The position numbers and the translations under genes are program-made. A DNA stretch of 32,046 bases, from NCBI GenBank assembly GCA_949290765.1, contig CASETG010000016.1, positions 1-32,046 of the forward strand, given 5' to 3'. Source of the stretch: Oxalobacter formigenes. Its GTDB lineage: Bacteria > Pseudomonadota > Gammaproteobacteria > Burkholderiales > Burkholderiaceae_D. The notes below the pieces were generated by a model. It was not told the DNA's origin. It made no database searches and saw only the letters and a program-made list of their open reading frames with translations. Below, piece after piece: positions 10,945 to 20,222 of this stretch (positions are counted from its first letter, which is position 1; every line of letters starts with the position of its first letter).

Positions 10945-11577
10945 ATGCGCTCCTGTTTTACCAAACTGGCTCATGCTTTTCTGATTTTGCTGATGATACC
11001 GGCCATGGCGTGCGCTTCCGCCATAGACCAGCTCAAGCAATTTTCGGCCACCGCCCACTCCGCCAAAGGACAATTCCAGCAGGCGCAAGTCAAATCCGGC
11101 GAAAAAATCCGTTTCGCCAACGCGGCTTCCGGCACATTCCTGTTTTCCCGTCCAGGCAAATTCATCTGGACATACAGCAAACCCTATGAGCAAATCCTGC
11201 AGGCCGACGGCACCCGCTTTTACATATATGACAAGGACCTCAATCAGGTCACGATCAAGAAACTGGGAGATGCGCTCGGCTCCAGTCCGGCGGCCATTCT
11301 GTTCGGCAGCAACGACCTGGAAAAGAATTTCACGCTCAAAAACGCCGCACCGCACCACGGATGCGAATGGGTTGAAATCACCCCGAAAACGCGGGATACA
11401 CCTTTTGAAAAAATCACTATCGGCATGAAAAACGGCATTCCCGAAGCCATGGAACTGTATGATTCCCTCGGGCAGCTCACACTGGTCAAATTCACGCAAT
11501 TCGAGAAAAACCCGCCCGTTTCCGCAAGCATGTTCCACTTCGTCGTCCCCAAAGGGGCCGATGTCTATGAAAACTGA
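10945..11577 (+). CDS. lolA: Outer-membrane lipoprotein carrier LolA
   Basis: A 210-residue periplasmic chaperone that takes lipoproteins from LolCDE at the inner membrane and passes them to LolB. The first 24-26 residues are a Sec signal peptide (hydrophobic HAFLILLMIPAMA, cleavage near ACA or ASA). The mature part begins DQLKQFSATAHSAKGQFQQ and contains the LolA block GTFLFSRPGKFIWTYSKPYEQ, in which the aromatic and Arg residues line the lipid-binding cavity. Its length fits the family. It follows ftsK by 60 bp, a conserved ftsK-lolA order, and is probably cotranscribed. It ends convergently with ispF, with no clear hairpin in the 30-bp gap. Confidence 0.92.
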   Translation: MRSCFTKLAHAFLILLMIPAMACASAIDQLKQFSATAHSAKGQFQQAQVKSGEKIRFANAASGTFLFSRPGKFIWTYSKPYEQILQADGTRFYIYDKDLNQVTIKKLGDALGSSPAAILFGSNDLEKNFTLKNAAPHHGCEWVEITPKTRDTPFEKITIGMKNGIPEAMELYDSLGQLTLVKFTQFEKNPPVSASMFHFVVPKGADVYEN

Positions 11578-11607
11578 GCCGGACGACGAAAGGACACGCC
11601 AGAACCG

Positions 11608-12120
11608 TCAGTCAGACACGACGTTTTCCGTATTTTCGCGGTAAAGCAGCACGACCGCTTCGGCTGCAATTCCTTCCTCGCGTCCCAGAAAACCGAGCCT
11701 TTCATTGGTTTTCGCCTTGACATTGACCTGAGAAACGGCAACGCCGAGATCTTCGGCGATATTGGCCTGCATGAACGCGATATGCGGCGCCATGCGCGGA
11801 GCCTGCGCGATAATCGTGGCATCGAGATTGCCGACTGCATAACCGGCACCGACCACCAGAGCGACTGCCTGCCGCAGCAATACCCGTGAATCGACACCCG
11901 CGAAACGGGCATCCGTATCGGGGAAATGCCGTCCGATGTCTCCCAGTCCGGCCGCACCCAGCAAGGCATCGGTAATCGCATGCAACAACACATCGGCATC
12001 GGAATGCCCCAAAAGCCCCCGTGAATGCGCGATTTCGACACCGCCTATCACCAGACGCCGGCCTTCGACCAGCGCATGGCAATCATATCCCTGCCCGATT
12101 CTGAACGGAAACCCCTTCAT
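11608..12120 (-). CDS. ispF: 2-C-methyl-D-erythritol 2,4-cyclodiphosphate synthase
   Basis: A 170-residue enzyme of the MEP pathway, forming the cyclic diphosphate from CDP-ME 2-phosphate. Zinc ligands are visible as D13 and H15 in GYDCHAL and H47 in [15 protein letters not shown]. The active-site block [25 protein letters not shown] is complete. The ATG follows the ispD stop without a gap (TGA then ATG), with a long purine-rich GGAGAGAGGG upstream, so ispD and ispF are translationally coupled. The two proteins catalyse steps 3 and 5 of the same pathway. In other proteobacteria they can even be fused; here they are separate. Confidence 0.95.
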   Translation of the reverse strand: MKGFPFRIGQGYDCHALVEGRRLVIGGVEIAHSRGLLGHSDADVLLHAITDALLGAAGLGDIGRHFPDTDARFAGVDSRVLLRQAVALVVGAGYAVGNLDATIIAQAPRMAPHIAFMQANIAEDLGVAVSQVNVKAKTNERLGFLGREEGIAAEAVVLLYRENTENVVSD

Positions 12121-12837
12121 TCACCCTCTCTCCTGTCTGTCCTTTTCCGCCGCTTTTAAAAACATTTCCACCAGTTCCAAATCATCAGGACGGGTGATTT
12201 TCGTATTGCAGACATGCCCCTGCACCAGTTTCGGCCTGCCTCCCGCCGCTTCGACCGCACTGGCTTCATCGGTTGCCTGCACATGTCGTCGCAAGGCATC
12301 CAGCAAAACCGCATAAGGAAACATTTGCGGCGTCTGCGCCAGCCACAGGCCATCACGCGGAACAGTCTCCAACCTGCCGGCATTCAAACGCTTGACCGTA
12401 TCGGCGACCGGCAACGCCAGCAACCCGCCATCCCCGCTGTCTCCGGCTTCGGCAACCAGACGGGCTACCAGTGCCGGCGTAATGCCGGGACGCGCCGCGT
12501 CATGCACCAGTATCCAGTCCTGCGGCGCACACTCGGAAGACAGGGCAAGCAATCCGTTGACCACCGTCTCGCGCCGTGTTTGACCACCGCAACGCAGAAA
12601 ACGGACACGCGCATCCATCCTGTCACGCCATGCCTTTAGAAAACCATCGAGCCACCTGTCTTGCGGACTGGCGAGAACGCAAATCCGCTCGATTCCTCTA
12701 CAGGCGGCAAAAGCCTCCAGCACATACTGGAGCACCGGCTTGCCCTGTATCTCCAGATACTGTTTCGGCAAGGATGCCCCCATGCGCGTTCCCGTTCCGG
12801 CGGCCGGAATCAGGACAAAAAAACGGCGGGATGCCAT
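12121..12837 (-). CDS. ispD: 2-C-methyl-D-erythritol 4-phosphate cytidylyltransferase
   Basis: A 238-residue nucleotidyltransferase that makes CDP-ME from MEP and CTP. The CTP-binding signature PAAGTGTRMGASLPKQYL is at the N terminus, followed by VHDAARPGI and the late block TDEASAVEAAGG. The frame extends eight codons upstream to 12861. I prefer the ATG at 12837 because AAGGA lies seven bases before it and the family normally begins just before the glycine-rich loop. It leads the ispD-ispF pair and diverges from mfd across 164 bp. Confidence 0.94.
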   Translation of the reverse strand: MASRRFFVLIPAAGTGTRMGASLPKQYLEIQGKPVLQYVLEAFAACRGIERICVLASPQDRWLDGFLKAWRDRMDARVRFLRCGGQTRRETVVNGLLALSSECAPQDWILVHDAARPGITPALVARLVAEAGDSGDGGLLALPVADTVKRLNAGRLETVPRDGLWLAQTPQMFPYAVLLDALRRHVQATDEASAVEAAGGRPKLVQGHVCNTKITRPDDLELVEMFLKAAEKDRQERG

Positions 12838-13001
12838 TGCGGCTTCCTTTGCGTGGATCATAGGGCGAGTTTCAGCAATAAAGGTACCGTCTCCGCAAGC
12901 CGTGAGACGCCATCATCGTTTATAATTTCATATTTGGTTTTCGTATTGTAATCCGTAACAGGACGAATTGGCCTTTGGCCGATCTCGTCTTTTTTGTATT
13001 G

Positions 13002-16000
13002 ATGCCTTTCGAACTCAAGAAATTCCTTCCACGCCCCGGACAACGTTTCGCACTGCCGCCGCTGCACGGCTCCGCCGATGCGCTGGTACTTGCCCGTGCC
13101 GGACACGAACTGAAATCCCGCCAGCAAATGCTGGTGGTCATCGTCGCCAATGCTTCAGACGCCAGGCGACTGCTCGAGGAAATTCCATGGTTCGACAGCA
13201 TTACGGACGATCCCCTGCGCTGTCATCTCCTACCGGACTGGGAAACCCTGCCTTACGATTCCTTTTCACCGCATCAGGATCTGGTCTCACAACGTCTTGC
13301 CACCCTGTACGAAGTCCACAACGGACGCTGCGACATCCTGCTCGTACCCGCCTCGACCGCCCTGCTGCGCATCGCGCCCCCGTCCTTCCTGGCAGCACAC
13401 ACATTCTTTTTCAAACAGAATGAAGCGCTGGATGAAAACAAACTGAAATCCCAGCTGACGGTCGCCGGTTACAACCATGTTTCGCAAGTCATGTCGCCCG
13501 GTGAATATTCCGTGCGAGGCGGACTCATCGACCTGTTCCCGATGGGCTCGAAACTGCCCTACCGCCTCGACCTGTTCGGCGACACCATCGAAACTATCCG
13601 CACATTCGATGCCGATACCCAGCGCTCACTGTATCCGGTCAAGGAAATCCGGATGCTGCCCGGACGCGAATTTCCCATGGACGAATCCTCGCGGGCGTTT
13701 TTCAGAAGCCGCTGGCGCGAAGTATTCGAAGGCGACCCCACCCTGTCCGTCATCTACCGCGATATCGCCAGCGGAATCGCCTCGGCAGGTATCGAATACT
13801 ACCTGCCGCTTTTCTTTGAAGAAACGGCAACCCTTTTCCAGTATCTCCCGGAAAACGCCATTTTCGCGTTCATCGGCAACGTCAGCGAAGCTTTCCAGCG
13901 ATTCTGGGCCGACACCCGCTCACGCTACGCCTTCCTGAAAGCCGACCGCGAACGCCCATTGCTGCCGCCGGAAAAACTGTTTTTGAGCAGCGAAGACTTT
14001 TTCGTACTGTCCCAGCCTTATGCACGCTGGGTGATCACATCCGACGATGCTCCTTCGGAACTGTCTTCCCCGATTCCCGATGTCGCCGTCAACCGCCGTG
14101 CGGACGACCCACTGGCGAATTTGCGAGCCTATGTGGACAAAACCGACAAGCGCGTACTGATTTGCGCCGAATCCCCCGGACGACGCGAAACCATGCAGCA
14201 GCTGTTCAGCGAATACGCTTTCAATGTGACCGCTTGCGAAAACTTCGCCGACTTCGTCACCCATTCCGAAAAAGTGATGCTCACCGTCGCACCGCTCCAG
14301 AAAGGATTTTCACTGGGCTACATATTCGGCGATCTCACCTTCATCACCGAAACGGAACTGTACGCCAATTCCGGCCGACGCGGCAGCCGACGCAAGACGG
14401 AAGCGAACTTCCATATCGAATCCATCGTCCGCGATTTGTCCGAACTGAAAATCGGCGACCCGGTCGTCCATGCCCATCATGGCATCGGACGCTACCGCGG
14501 ACTCATCACCGTCGATCTGGGCGAGGGAGAAACGGAATTTTTGCATCTGCAATACGCACACGATGCCAAACTCTACGTGCCTGTTTCCCAACTGCATGTC
14601 ATTTCCCGCTATGCCGGCACATCGCCTGAAGATGCGCCCTTGCATACTCTCGGTTCAGGCCAGTGGGAAAAAGCACGCCAGAAAGCCGCACAAAAAATCC
14701 ACGACACCGCTGCCGAACTGCTCGACCTGTACGCACGCCGCGCCATGCGCAAGGGCTTTGCCTTCCCGCTGACGAAAAACGATTACGAAGCATTCGCCGA
14801 CAGCTTCGGTTTCGAGGAAACACCGGACCAGGCAGCCGCCATCAACGCCGTCATGGAAGACATGACATCCGACAAGCCCATGGACCGTCTGATCTGCGGC
14901 GACGTCGGTTTCGGCAAGACCGAAGTGGCCCTGCGTGCCGCCTTCATCGCCGTCATGGGCGGCAAACAGGTCGCATTGCTCGCGCCGACGACACTTCTGG
15001 CCGAACAGCATGCCCAGACCTTCCGCGACCGTTTCGCCGATTGGCCCGTCAGAATCTCCGAATTGTCGCGCTTCCGCACGCAAAAACAGGTCAACCAGAC
15101 CATCAAGGGACTGGAAGACGGTTCGGTCGATATCGTGATCGGCACCCACAAGCTGCTTTCCAAAGACGTATCGTTCAAACGGCTGGGACTTGTCATCATC
15201 GACGAAGAGCACCGCTTCGGCGTCCGGCAGAAAGAAGCCCTGAAAGCCATCCGCGCCGAAGTGGATGTCCTGACACTGACGGCGACGCCGATTCCGCGCA
15301 CGCTTGGCATGGCGCTTGATGGCTTGCGCAGTTTTTCCATTATCGCGACCGCCCCGCAAAAACGGCTGGCGATCAAGACATTCGTCCGGACAGAAAACGA
15401 TTCTGTCATTCGCGAAGCCTGCATGCGCGAACTCAAGCGTGGCGGACAAGTCTATTTCCTGCACAACGAAGTGGAAACGATCGAAAACCGCCGTATCATG
15501 CTGGAAACACTCCTGCCTGAAGCACGCATCGGCGTGGCACACGGACAAATGCATGAACGGGAACTGGAAAAGGTCATGCGCGATTTCGTCGCCCACCGCT
15601 ACAACATCCTGTTGTGCACGACGATTATCGAAACAGGCATCGACGTTCCCAACGCCAACACGATGGTCATGCACCGTGCCGACAAATTCGGACTCGCGCA
15701 ACTGCACCAGCTGCGCGGCCGTATCGGACGCTCCCACCATCAGGCCTATGCCTATTTGCTGGTCAACGACACACAGACCCTCTCGAAACAGGCACAACGG
15801 CGACTGGAAGCCATCCGCCAGATGGAAGAACTGGGCAGCGGCTTTTTCCTTGCGATGCACGACCTGGAAATCCGCGGCGCCGGCGAAGTGCTGGGCGAGG
15901 AACAATCCGGCGAAATGGTCGAAATCGGTTTCCAGATGTATTCAGACATGCTCAAGGAAGCCGTGCGCGCGATGAAAAAAGGTGAACAACCCGACTACGA

Positions 16001-16454
16001 CGCACCGTTCACCACGACCACGGAAATCAATCTCCATACGCCGGCCCTGCTGCCCGGAGATTATTGCCCTGGCGTCAATGAACGTCTGTCGCTGTACAAA
16101 CGTTTCGCCAACTGCGAAACCGCGGAACAAATCAGCGACTTGCAGGAAGAACTGATCGACCGTTTCGGCAAACTGCCCGAAGCGGCCCGCGCACTGGTCG
16201 AAACCCACCGGTTACGCCTGCTCGCCAAAACGGCCGGCATCATCAAGATAGACGCCCATACGGAAGCGGCGGTCATGCAATTCCTGCCCAACCCGCCGAT
16301 AGACGCCCTGCGTATCATCGAGCTCATCCAGAAAAACAAACATATCCGCCTGAACGGCCCGGAAAAACTGCGCGTGACCGCGAAAATGCCTGATCTGGAA
16401 ACCCGTGTCGCCCAGATCAAATCGACCATCCGTTCGCTGACGGCACGTAAATAA
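13002..16454 (+). CDS. mfd: Transcription-repair coupling factor Mfd
   Basis: An 1150-residue DNA translocase that displaces RNA polymerase stalled at lesions and recruits UvrA. Domains in order: UvrB-like N-terminal region with LLPDWETLPYDSFSPHQDLVS; the RNA-polymerase interaction (CarD-like) domain starting IGDPVVHAHHGIGRYRG; RecG-like motor with Walker A GDVGFGKT (633-640) and DEEH (734-737); TRG motif region HQLRGRIGRS; C-terminal TRCF domain. The length matches E. coli (1148). A TTG nine codons upstream is possible, but MPFELKKFLPRPGQRF is the usual family start. There is no good Shine-Dalgarno at either. A perfect TATAAT lies at 12921-12926 without a convincing -35. Confidence 0.96.
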   Translation: MPFELKKFLPRPGQRFALPPLHGSADALVLARAGHELKSRQQMLVVIVANASDARRLLEEIPWFDSITDDPLRCHLLPDWETLPYDSFSPHQDLVSQRLATLYEVHNGRCDILLVPASTALLRIAPPSFLAAHTFFFKQNEALDENKLKSQLTVAGYNHVSQVMSPGEYSVRGGLIDLFPMGSKLPYRLDLFGDTIETIRTFDADTQRSLYPVKEIRMLPGREFPMDESSRAFFRSRWREVFEGDPTLSVIYRDIASGIASAGIEYYLPLFFEETATLFQYLPENAIFAFIGNVSEAFQRFWADTRSRYAFLKADRERPLLPPEKLFLSSEDFFVLSQPYARWVITSDDAPSELSSPIPDVAVNRRADDPLANLRAYVDKTDKRVLICAESPGRRETMQQLFSEYAFNVTACENFADFVTHSEKVMLTVAPLQKGFSLGYIFGDLTFITETELYANSGRRGSRRKTEANFHIESIVRDLSELKIGDPVVHAHHGIGRYRGLITVDLGEGETEFLHLQYAHDAKLYVPVSQLHVISRYAGTSPEDAPLHTLGSGQWEKARQKAAQKIHDTAAELLDLYARRAMRKGFAFPLTKNDYEAFADSFGFEETPDQAAAINAVMEDMTSDKPMDRLICGDVGFGKTEVALRAAFIAVMGGKQVALLAPTTLLAEQHAQTFRDRFADWPVRISELSRFRTQKQVNQTIKGLEDGSVDIVIGTHKLLSKDVSFKRLGLVIIDEEHRFGVRQKEALKAIRAEVDVLTLTATPIPRTLGMALDGLRSFSIIATAPQKRLAIKTFVRTENDSVIREACMRELKRGGQVYFLHNEVETIENRRIMLETLLPEARIGVAHGQMHERELEKVMRDFVAHRYNILLCTTIIETGIDVPNANTMVMHRADKFGLAQLHQLRGRIGRSHHQAYAYLLVNDTQTLSKQAQRRLEAIRQMEELGSGFFLAMHDLEIRGAGEVLGEEQSGEMVEIGFQMYSDMLKEAVRAMKKGEQPDYDAPFTTTTEINLHTPALLPGDYCPGVNERLSLYKRFANCETAEQISDLQEELIDRFGKLPEAARALVETHRLRLLAKTAGIIKIDAHTEAAVMQFLPNPPIDALRIIELIQKNKHIRLNGPEKLRVTAKMPDLETRVAQIKSTIRSLTARK

Positions 16455-16474
16455 ACCATATCGCCATCCCACCC

Positions 16475-16496
16475 TGCGAGATAAATTTTTCTCGCA
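16475..16496 (+). terminator. Weak hairpin after mfd
   Basis: A 7-bp stem (TGCGAGA with TCTCGCA) encloses an 8-base A/T loop 20 bases after the mfd stop. No U-run follows, so intrinsic termination is uncertain. The rest of the gap up to 16702 shows no feature I can support. Confidence 0.35.
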
Positions 16497-16702
16497 TTCC
16501 CGCTCCCGTCGTTACAGCCAAAATACGGGCATGCTCCCTGTTTTTCCGCTCGTTGAACGGGATATCGCCCATTCCGCAGCTGTTTTTCCATAAATATCAA
16601 CACCACATCGATAACCTGCTGTTCTAATGAAATCGCCGCCACCTTCAAAACAGGTTGAATCGGTCGATGGTTTGCCATGCCATTCATGCAAAGGAACAGA
16701 AC

Positions 16703-17713
16703 ATGCAAAACAAAGTCGTTGTCATTTACAGAAATGATGAAGTCGCCCACGCAGCCGCCAACGCACTGCTCGAAGAAGGTTTTCCGTTCGACCGGATTTA
16801 TATCAGCTCCGACGATGACGTTAAACAGGTACGATACTATGACCGTATTGGAGAAGATCGCCTGCTTCCCCAGCTGGAAAACGATCTCGGCCGGTTTTAC
16901 CGCTCCATTGCGGATATGGATAACGTACCGGAAACGACAGGACTTTATACCCGCGCGCTCAAGGACGGGTACGTCATCGTTTCGATCGATACGGACTCGT
17001 ATCGAGACGCCATGAAAGCCGCGAAAACCATGTGCCGTTTCGAAACGCTCGGTATCGGCTCTTTTTCGTCAAAAGACGAAACCTTGTTCGATACGGAAAA
17101 AAACACCGTCATTCCGGCAATATCGGAAACAGGTGTATTCGTGCTGGGACAATATCCGGAACAAAAAGATTTGCCAGCCACACAACAGTCGTTAGCCCGT
17201 CAATCGTCCGGTACCGGCAAAAAATGGCGCTGGCTCTCCCGTCAGGCTGTCGAACGAATCGAGCGCGCGATGGACAAGGCGAGCCAAAATATCATGCATG
17301 CCGCCGGCTCGGCATCAGATGCCATGGAAAAAGTCGCCGGAAAAACATCCAGCGCACTGAAAAAAGCCAGCCATTCAATCAGGGACCTGTTCGAGCGGGA
17401 TACTCGGACTGCCGACGAGCAGGCGGCAGCCATTGACGAAAACGACAAAGAGACTTCCGGTGAAAAAGCGTTCCGCAATCACTGGAGACATCATTACCTG
17501 CCGTCCGGCATTCCTTACGACAACTGCCGCCCTGCATACCGCTACGGCGCACGACTGGCCCAGGAAGGAAAAAAAGACGCCTCGACATGGGAACAAATCG
17601 AGCCAATAGCCCACGCTGGCTGGGAACGCGACCATCATGACCACGGACAATCATGGGAAGCCGGACGAGACGCCATCCGGTTCGGCTGGAGCCATACCAT
17701 GAACGCCCGCTAG
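16703..17713 (+). CDS. Stress-type protein: YflT/GSP17M-like N terminus with YRYG-type C-terminal repeat
   Basis: A 336-residue soluble protein. Residues 1-150 resemble the general stress protein 17M (YflT) fold: MQNKVVVIYRNDEVAHAAANAL, a variable middle and IDTDSYRDAMKAAKTM. Residues 180-230 form an Ala- and Lys-rich amphipathic segment like LEA/apolipoprotein helices. Residues 257-330 contain the aromatic pattern (PAYRYGARLA ... TWEQIEP ... WERD ... DAIRFGW) found in many bacterial stress and desiccation proteins next to PRC-barrel and CsbD genes. The biochemical role is unknown. AAGGA eight bases before the ATG at 16703 decides the start over a longer frame at 16655. The gene stands alone between mfd and the convergent ubiT. 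Confidence 0.7.
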   Translation: MQNKVVVIYRNDEVAHAAANALLEEGFPFDRIYISSDDDVKQVRYYDRIGEDRLLPQLENDLGRFYRSIADMDNVPETTGLYTRALKDGYVIVSIDTDSYRDAMKAAKTMCRFETLGIGSFSSKDETLFDTEKNTVIPAISETGVFVLGQYPEQKDLPATQQSLARQSSGTGKKWRWLSRQAVERIERAMDKASQNIMHAAGSASDAMEKVAGKTSSALKKASHSIRDLFERDTRTADEQAAAIDENDKETSGEKAFRNHWRHHYLPSGIPYDNCRPAYRYGARLAQEGKKDASTWEQIEPIAHAGWERDHHDHGQSWEAGRDAIRFGWSHTMNAR

Positions 17714-17787
17714 TACGACACCACCTTTCCGTATGTAACGCACCGCCGCCGGTCTCTGACAGGCGGCAGTCATCCATCCTCTTTCCG

Positions 17788-17808
17788 CGCATGCCGTCAT
17801 GGCATGCG
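17788..17808. terminator. Hairpin in the convergent stress-gene/ubiT gap
   Basis: A perfect 8-bp stem (CGCATGCC with GGCATGCG, loop GTCAT) lies 75 bases after the stress gene and 7 bases after the ubiT stop. It could act for both strands, but no T-run follows on either side. Confidence 0.35.
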
Positions 17809-17814
17809 GACAGC

Positions 17815-18306
17815 TCACTGCCCGTCTTTCCGGTAGCCGGGTATCATGGAAAGCAACAGGCGCGCCGGCAAATCCCTCGCCAGCTCGAAGACATTGAGTT
17901 CCATCGCATCCAGCGTATTTTTCAGCATCAGGCCCAGCTCGGTATCGCCTTCCATAACCAGACGACGGCTGAAAAAAAGCGTATCCGGGTCTTCCTGCCG
18001 CCGTGACAACAGGTAAAAATCGTATGCACTGGCTGCAATGGTCAAATCCGGTTCGACACGATCGCGCCCGGCGACAAAACCGCCCTTTGTCCAGACAAAA
18101 TTGAATTCTATACCGGCATCCGCAACCGACAGGCGCAACTGCTTTCCTGCCATCATATCCCTGACATCGTCCGGCAATCTGGGCGTGAGAATGGCATTGA
18201 GCGCGGCGACGAACAGGAGCGAGCCGGGCCATGACGGCAAGCGTGACAACAACCGGCCGACCGGTTTCGGAATACTGCAAGGGTTCATGTCGCGTGGTTC
18301 ACTCAT
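17815..18306 (-). CDS. ubiT: Ubiquinone biosynthesis accessory factor UbiT (SCP2 domain)
   Basis: A 163-residue SCP2-type lipid-binding protein. In E. coli UbiT (YhbT) works with UbiU and UbiV in oxygen-independent ubiquinone synthesis and probably presents the prenylated intermediates. The block RRQEDPDTLFFSRRLVMEGDT followed by ELGLMLKNTLDAMEL is nearly identical to the E. coli protein and identifies it. Neither the ATG at 18306 nor that at 18288 has an obvious Shine-Dalgarno. It is the last gene of ubiU-ubiV-ubiT, 10 bases after ubiV, so coupling is likely. Confidence 0.9.
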   Translation of the reverse strand: MSEPRDMNPCSIPKPVGRLLSRLPSWPGSLLFVAALNAILTPRLPDDVRDMMAGKQLRLSVADAGIEFNFVWTKGGFVAGRDRVEPDLTIAASAYDFYLLSRRQEDPDTLFFSRRLVMEGDTELGLMLKNTLDAMELNVFELARDLPARLLLSMIPGYRKDGQ

Positions 18307-18316
18307 TTACGATTGA

Positions 18317-19204
18317 CTATCCATGCCAGTTCATACCGGGTTCGCCATACCAGTAACCGTTGCATGGAGCGCCTGGCATCATCTTTTTCATCTGTTCAAG
18401 CGCATCGGCGGAAGAAAGCGTTCGTTCCATGACTTTCCTGAACATGCCGACAATATCGCCTGTATGCGCCGGTTGCGGCGCGATTCTGAGAACATCGACC
18501 TGCATCGACTGCATCCGCGCCACTTCCATCACCAGATTATAAACGCTTGCCGACTGTGTCTGAATACCGTTGAATACCAGAAACGGCTTTCCTTCACGCG
18601 TCATGACATCCAGACCGCCGGGATATTCCAGACACTTGAAACCGCATGAATCCTTTTGCAGGTTATGGTAACGCGCCGTAAAACAGCGTGCCGAAAACGC
18701 CAGCGGCAAACGCCCGTAGGCAAACACTTCCGTCTGCATCCCTTCCGGCATGGCACGTTGCATCTGCTCCAGCGCGACGCACCCCATTTCCAGCGGCATC
18801 ACCCACCTGAACGCTCCCAGATCCGCCATGAGACGCAATGCCGCCGGATTGTACACATTCAGATGCGCTCCTGCGACGAAAGGACGCGCGTTTTCGAGAC
18901 GACCGACCGCCCCCATATCGTTGGCCTCGACCGTATAACGCCCATTATCCGCAATGCGATGCATCGCCTGCAAATGAGCGCCGGATTCCAGCAAGACTTG
19001 CGTGGACCAGACCACTTCCTTTCCTGCCGCCACGAGACCTTCGGCAAGTTCCAGCCAGTCATCCTCGCGCAATTCATGCCGCCGTGCACATACGGTTTCG
19101 CCCAGATAAACGATATCGACCGGCATTGCCGCGACTTCGCGGTAAAACGCCATCAACGTATCTTTCGGCCAGTAATACTGTACCGGTCCCAATGCCAGTT
19201 TCAA
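18317..19204 (-). CDS. ubiV: Ubiquinone biosynthesis protein UbiV (peptidase U32 family)
   Basis: A 295-residue member of the U32 family that with UbiU forms the Fe-S heterodimer hydroxylating the ubiquinone ring without O2. The N terminus KLALGPVQYYWPKDTL aligns with E. coli UbiV. The four cluster cysteines are all present: C39 (GETVCARR), C174 (SARCFTAR), C187 and C191 (KDSCGFKC). The start codon is TTG; AGGA lies eight bases upstream, and the next residues match the family's first residues, so TTG is credible and no ATG could replace it before residue 18. It follows ubiU by 22 bases. Confidence 0.93.
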   Translation of the reverse strand: MKLALGPVQYYWPKDTLMAFYREVAAMPVDIVYLGETVCARRHELREDDWLELAEGLVAAGKEVVWSTQVLLESGAHLQAMHRIADNGRYTVEANDMGAVGRLENARPFVAGAHLNVYNPAALRLMADLGAFRWVMPLEMGCVALEQMQRAMPEGMQTEVFAYGRLPLAFSARCFTARYHNLQKDSCGFKCLEYPGGLDVMTREGKPFLVFNGIQTQSASVYNLVMEVARMQSMQVDVLRIAPQPAHTGDIVGMFRKVMERTLSSADALEQMKKMMPGAPCNGYWYGEPGMNWHG

Positions 19205-19226
19205 AACGCTTTTCCTTTCCTGTCAA

Positions 19227-20222
19227 TCATTTCCATGAACGGTAATAAGCGCCGAACGTCTGCTGCTGGCCTTCGGAAAGGCGTCCCAGCGCTTCCGTCC
19301 ATTCCGGCAAGACCCGGTAAGACGCGGCATCACGCATACAACTGTCGAGTGCGGCACGCCAGACACGTGTGGCGGCCGCCGTATAGGCAGGACTGCGCTG
19401 CCTGCCCTCGATCTTGACAGCCGAAACCCCTATTTTGACCAGACGCGGCAACAGCTCCAGCGTATTGAGGCTGGCAGGTTCCTCGATGGCATAGTAATCC
19501 TCTCCGCAAACCTCATAACGTCCCTTGCAAATCGTCGGATAACTCGCCTTTTCATGCGCTGCATAACGGTCTATCAACACACCGTTGAGTCTCGACTCCA
19601 GTCCGGCAGGCGTCGGTTGCCAGCGCACGGCTTTCGCGGGCGAACACACGCCGCGATTGTTCGGTGCATCCCCCGTCACATAGGAAGAAAGCGCGCAACG
19701 CCCCTCGACCATGACACACAGGCTGCCGAAACCGAACACCTCGATTTCCACATCGGTATTGTTCACGACCATTTCGACCTGCTCAATCGACAAGACCCGC
19801 GGCAAGACTACACGGGCGATATGGAAATGGCGCGCATAAAAATTGATGGCGTCGTAGTTGGTGGCGGAACCCTGTACCGACAGATGCAGCCGCAACCCGG
19901 GATGCTTCTCGCAGGCATACTGCATCAGGCCGGGATCCGCCACAATCATGGCGTCCACCCCGTAACGCGCCGCACGATCGACAGCCTGCGTCCAGCGTTC
20001 CCATGCGTCCGGCAACGGATAGGTATTCAACGCCAGCAATACTTTTTTTCCGTAACGGTGCGCATAGTCAATACCTTCTGCCAGTGCTTTTTCGTCGAAA
20101 TTCAGCCCGGCGAAATTGCGTGCGTTGGTCGCGTCCCGGAAACCGAGATATACGCAATCGGCGCCGCAGTCGACAGCCTGTTTCAATGCCGGCAGGCTAC
20201 CGGCGGGACATACCAGTTCCAT
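19227..20222 (-). CDS. ubiU: Ubiquinone biosynthesis protein UbiU (peptidase U32 family)
   Basis: A 331-residue partner of UbiV, the same length as E. coli UbiU (YhbU). The start MELVCPAGSLPALKQAV and the blocks DATNARNFAGLNF, VVLPRVLSIEQV, FGSLCVMVEGRC and KIEGRQRSPAY are family-typical. The four [4Fe-4S] ligands are at C169, C176, C193 and C232, the same positions as in E. coli. It acts in the cytoplasm in hydroxylation of octaprenylphenol-type intermediates using prephenate as oxygen donor. There is no clear Shine-Dalgarno before the ATG. A perfect TTGACA (20272-20277, minus strand) lies upstream but lacks a recognisable -10, which could suit an activator-dependent promoter. Confidence 0.94.
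   Translation of the reverse strand: MELVCPAGSLPALKQAVDCGADCVYLGFRDATNARNFAGLNFDEKALAEGIDYAHRYGKKVLLALNTYPLPDAWERWTQAVDRAARYGVDAMIVADPGLMQYACEKHPGLRLHLSVQGSATNYDAINFYARHFHIARVVLPRVLSIEQVEMVVNNTDVEIEVFGFGSLCVMVEGRCALSSYVTGDAPNNRGVCSPAKAVRWQPTPAGLESRLNGVLIDRYAAHEKASYPTICKGRYEVCGEDYYAIEEPASLNTLELLPRLVKIGVSAVKIEGRQRSPAYTAAATRVWRAALDSCMRDAASYRVLPEWTEALGRLSEGQQQTFGAYYRSWK

Noticed and set aside
14655..15905. Long minus-strand open frame (416 residues) opposite mfd
   Set aside because: It lies wholly antisense to conserved Mfd motor motifs, is rich in His, Phe, Asp and Gln as expected of reverse-complement translation, and has no recognisable domain.
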